A stretch of 7,777 nucleotides of DNA from F23-B02 sp963629425 (lineage in GTDB: Bacteria > Bacillota > Clostridia > Oscillospirales > Oscillospiraceae): positions 1-7,777 of the forward strand of contig CAVGIU010000078.1 of the NCBI GenBank assembly GCA_963629425.1, in the 5' to 3' direction. Shown here one piece after another: positions 5,614 to 7,777 of this stretch (within the stretch, counting starts at the first letter, position 1; each line of letters starts with the position of its first letter). A program made the position numbers and the translations under genes. Under the pieces are notes generated by a model. It was given only the letters and a program-made list of their open reading frames with translations, made no database searches and had not been told where the DNA came from.

Positions 5614-6769
5614 TCTTTGCAGCGAAATAGCGTATATGAGCCTTAACCACGACGGTGAGCAGCTGTGCGGCGACCATGTCGAGATCGTCGAGAACGATGA
5701 TTCTACTATCGTCGTCCTTGCCGACGGGCTCGGCAGCGGAGTTAAGGCGAGCATCCTGTCAACGCTCACATCAACGATAATATCAACAATGCTCTCGGCG
5801 GGACTCGATATCCGAGACGCGGTCGAGACTATTGCCGATACGCTGCCAATATGTTCCGAGCGAAAAACGGCGTTTTCCACCTTTACGATCGTAAAGCTCG
5901 AAAATAACGCGCACGCGGACATAATACAGTATGAAAATCCCAATGTCATCGTCATCCGCAACGGTGTTCAGGACGAACTGCCGCTTTCAACCATGAAAAT
6001 AGGGGAGAAAACCATATATCGCTCAAGCCTTGAACTTGCCGACGGAGACCTGCTTATTGCCCTGTCGGATGGTATGCTGTACGCCAGTGACAACGGAGTG
6101 CTCAATTCATCGTGGGACAGGGATGCAATAGCGAAATTCATGGAGCCGCTGAGCGAATCGGGCCTCACCTCAAATGTTCTCACAAACATCCTCATGGATG
6201 AGACTAACAAGCTCTACGGCGGTAAGCCCTTTGATGACGCAACGGCGTGCATAGTCAAGATCCGCCAGCGCCAAACGGTCAATATAGCTATCGGTCCGCC
6301 GGAGAATATAAGCGACAATCACCGTATGATGGCTCTGTTTTTCGCAAAGGAAGGGAAACACATCGTCTGCGGCGGCACGACCTCGAAAATAGCGGCAGAG
6401 TATCTGCACACAACGGTGCAGACCGAATACAATTCTCCTGATCCGGACATACCGCCCATATCACATGTTCAGGGTGTCGATCTCGTCACAGAGGGCATCA
6501 TAACCGTCGATCGCATTTTGGATTACGCCAAGGCCTATGTCGAGGATAACCGCAGCTTCGAGAAGTGGTGCTATAAAAAAGACGGGGCGTCCCTTGCCGC
6601 GCGCATACTTTTTGAGGATGCAACGGATATAAATATGTTCATCGGCCACGCAGCAAACCCCGCGCACGACGGCCTGCCCATTAACTTCAATGTAAAAATG
6701 CAGATACTCAAGCAGCTTTCAAAGAACCTTCAGAAGATGGGCAAGCGCGTGAAAATTTTAGATTTCTAA
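5600..6769 (+). CDS. SpoIIE-type PP2C serine/threonine phosphatase with extra C-terminal domain
   Basis: This 389-residue protein begins with a metal-dependent PP2C domain of the SpoIIE/RsbU kind (about 8-220), which removes phosphate from Ser/Thr residues. The metal-binding acidic motifs are intact: GD (24-25), ADGLGSG (41-47), SDGM (156-159) and DDATACIV (212-219). The rest (about 225-389) is not part of a normal SpoIIE domain. It contains GGTTS (258-262) and VDLVTEGIITVDRIL (from 293), no membrane helix, and a basic C-terminus, and I do not recognise it. TTG start and a 14-base overlap with the hydrogenase gene indicate translational coupling, so the hydrogenase is the likely partner or controller. 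No anti-sigma factor, anti-anti-sigma factor or kinase is encoded nearby. A role in sporulation proper is unlikely, since the ten-helix membrane part of SpoIIE is missing. Confidence 0.88.
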   Translation: MKKNNLCSEIAYMSLNHDGEQLCGDHVEIVENDDSTIVVLADGLGSGVKASILSTLTSTIISTMLSAGLDIRDAVETIADTLPICSERKTAFSTFTIVKLENNAHADIIQYENPNVIVIRNGVQDELPLSTMKIGEKTIYRSSLELADGDLLIALSDGMLYASDNGVLNSSWDRDAIAKFMEPLSESGLTSNVLTNILMDETNKLYGGKPFDDATACIVKIRQRQTVNIAIGPPENISDNHRMMALFFAKEGKHIVCGGTTSKIAAEYLHTTVQTEYNSPDPDIPPISHVQGVDLVTEGIITVDRILDYAKAYVEDNRSFEKWCYKKDGASLAARILFEDATDINMFIGHAANPAHDGLPINFNVKMQILKQLSKNLQKMGKRVKILDF

Positions 6770-6773
6770 ACGC

Positions 6774-6802
6774 AAAAACGGCTCTCACAGAGAGCCGTTT
6801 TT
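6774..6802. terminator. Bidirectional intrinsic terminator
   Basis: AAAAACGGCTCTC (6774-6786) and GAGAGCCGTTTTT (6790-6802) are perfect 13-base arms around ACA. A U-tract follows the GC stem on both strands. It sits four bases after the phosphatase stop and one base from the gluQ stop, so it serves both convergent genes. Confidence 0.93.
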
Positions 6803-6803
6803 G

Positions 6804-7727
6804 CTATATCAGAATATCAGTCTTTTTAACTTTTGCCCAATCGAAGCGCTCCAAAAGTTCGATGCCGCTTCCGGGCTTGCCGTCGGATAAACCGAGAAGT
6901 CCGGCCAAGCGGCCGAGCAGCTCATCCGGCGAGTACCTGTCCAAAAGCGCCTCGACGCTCAGATCGCCGTAGCGCTTGGAGAGTTTACGGCCATCTGCGC
7001 CGACGATGAGCGGCGCGTGATAATACCTCGGCACGTCTCCGCCGAGCGTTTGGATAAGCCAAATCTGCCTTGCCGTCGATGGCAGCAGGTCGCGCCCGCG
7101 CACGACGCGCGTTATACCCATGTCCATATCGTCAAAGGAAACTGCCAGCTGATATGCATAAACTCCGTCAGAGCGCTTTATAATAAAATCGCCCGAGTCG
7201 GCAAGATTTTCGGAAAACTCGCCGTAATGCCCATCGAAAAAACATATAGTTTTATCCGGAACTTTTATCTTCCACGCTGCTTTGCGCCCGCTTCGCTCGA
7301 GTTCACGTCTCTCAAGAGCTGTGAGGTATCTGCATTTGCAGCCCGGATCGTGCCGCTGCTCGCCCGGATGCGGAGCGAAGGCGGTAAGGCGCTCACTGCG
7401 GCTGCAATAGCACGGGTATAACAGGTCACGTCTCATCAAAAAGTCAAAGACTCCGTCGTATTTTTCACCGCGCTTGCTCTGCGAATATCCCTCGTCGGGG
7501 TAGCCCACGTCCCAGTCAAGATCGAGGGCTTTAAGCGCGTGAGCTATGCCTTCTTCACTTTCCACGCTGCTGCGGTCGGGGTCAAGATCCTCCATGCGAA
7601 AGATGAGCTTCCCGCCGGCACTGCGCGCGTCCAGCCATGCCAAAAGGCAGGAGGCAAGGTTCCCCATATGCAGCTGACCGCTCGGACTCGGAGCAAATCT
7701 GCCGGTTTCGGCGTGCTGTTTATACAT
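6804..7727 (-). CDS. gluQ: Glutamyl-Q tRNA(Asp) synthetase
   Basis: GluQ activates glutamate and attaches it to the queuosine base at the wobble position of tRNA(Asp), not to the 3' end. This 307-residue form has the class I catalytic core of glutamyl-tRNA synthetase and no anticodon-binding domain. Motifs are FAPSPSGQLHMGN (11-23, HIGH-type), KLSKR (248-252, KMSKS-type), and cysteines for zinc at C106, C108 and C130/C132; the tyrosine ligand of E. coli GluQ seems to be replaced, perhaps by C130. I chose ATG 7727 because AGGGG (7739 to 7735) lies 7 bases upstream. The longer start at 7745 has no ribosome binding site, and family members begin shortly before the FAPSP motif. The gene implies queuosine-containing tRNA in this organism. 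It is convergent with the phosphatase gene. Confidence 0.94.
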   Translation of the reverse strand: MYKQHAETGRFAPSPSGQLHMGNLASCLLAWLDARSAGGKLIFRMEDLDPDRSSVESEEGIAHALKALDLDWDVGYPDEGYSQSKRGEKYDGVFDFLMRRDLLYPCYCSRSERLTAFAPHPGEQRHDPGCKCRYLTALERRELERSGRKAAWKIKVPDKTICFFDGHYGEFSENLADSGDFIIKRSDGVYAYQLAVSFDDMDMGITRVVRGRDLLPSTARQIWLIQTLGGDVPRYYHAPLIVGADGRKLSKRYGDLSVEALLDRYSPDELLGRLAGLLGLSDGKPGSGIELLERFDWAKVKKTDILI

Positions 7728-7734
7728 AACAAAA

Positions 7735-7739
7735 CCCCT
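7735..7739 (-). promoter_or_regulatory. Ribosome binding site fixing the gluQ start
   Basis: AGGGG on the minus strand is 7 bases before ATG 7727. It lies within the region that would be coding if the upstream ATG 7745 were used, and it supports the shorter protein. Confidence 0.65.
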
Positions 7740-7754
7740 GAGCATAGATTAGTA

Positions 7755-7760
7755 TTTATA
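7755..7760 (-). promoter_or_regulatory. Possible gluQ -10 box
   Basis: TATAAA in an AT-rich stretch lies about 28 bases before the ATG on the minus strand. The matching -35 would be beyond the right edge, so the promoter cannot be confirmed. Confidence 0.3.
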
Positions 7761-7777
7761 TATAAACACATTTCGAC

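Noticed and set aside
7728..7745. Longer gluQ start at ATG 7745
   Set aside because: No ribosome binding site precedes it, and the AGGGG for ATG 7727 lies inside this extension.
7544..7771. A 75-codon minus-strand open frame over the gluQ start
   Set aside because: It is out of frame with gluQ and overlaps its HIGH-type motif; no ribosome binding site or family resemblance.
1..7777. Mobile element, CRISPR array, tRNA or rRNA
   Set aside because: Both strands were read for transposase or integrase motifs, long terminal repeats, regularly spaced repeats and tRNA-like cloverleaf or CCA ends; nothing convincing was found.

Overview
The window fits an anaerobic fermentative Firmicute of the class Clostridia, probably a gut or sediment type with about 50% GC. 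The support is an HydS-like [FeFe] hydrogenase, a single-domain Old Yellow Enzyme-type reductase with an Fe-S motif, an RseC-family membrane protein, strong AGGAGG-type ribosome binding sites, and GTG and TTG starts. The organism call is inference. No rRNA, tRNA, CRISPR array, transposase or integrase was seen.

Layout. Positions 3-236 (+) hold the last 77 codons of an unrecognised gene. Positions 237-397 are non-coding and contain short direct repeats and two perfect palindromes. Then come prfC (peptide chain release factor 3, 431-2023, -), an NADH:flavin oxidoreductase of the OYE/dienoyl-CoA reductase type (2142-3353, +), and an RseC-family protein (3387-3800, -). A two-gene operon follows: an HydS-like putatively sensory [FeFe] hydrogenase with a PAS domain (3937-5613, +) and a SpoIIE-type PP2C phosphatase with an unrecognised C-terminal domain (5600-6769, +). 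The last gene is gluQ, glutamyl-queuosine tRNA(Asp) synthetase (6804-7727, -).

Transcription architecture is compact. The genes alternate in direction, with hairpin terminators between convergent pairs (398-430, 3362-3388, 6774-6802). Two divergent promoter regions have overlapping elements: prfC/OYE around 2062-2105, and rseC-like/hydrogenase around 3820-3868. In the second the two -35 hexamers share three bases. A perfect 17-nt palindrome sits at the predicted OYE transcription start. Three near-tandem 14-15-nt repeats fill the leader of the hydrogenase operon.

The most interesting content is the hydrogenase-phosphatase operon. The hydrogenase keeps all four H-cluster cysteines and two N-terminal [4Fe-4S] motifs. 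It has serine in place of the usual proton-relay cysteine, and it adds a further four-cysteine domain, a PAS domain and a helical tail. The phosphatase overlaps it by 14 nt. This suggests a hydrogen- or redox-sensing module whose output is removal of phosphate from a Ser/Thr-phosphorylated partner. No kinase or target is encoded in the window. Functions are assigned from sequence motifs alone.
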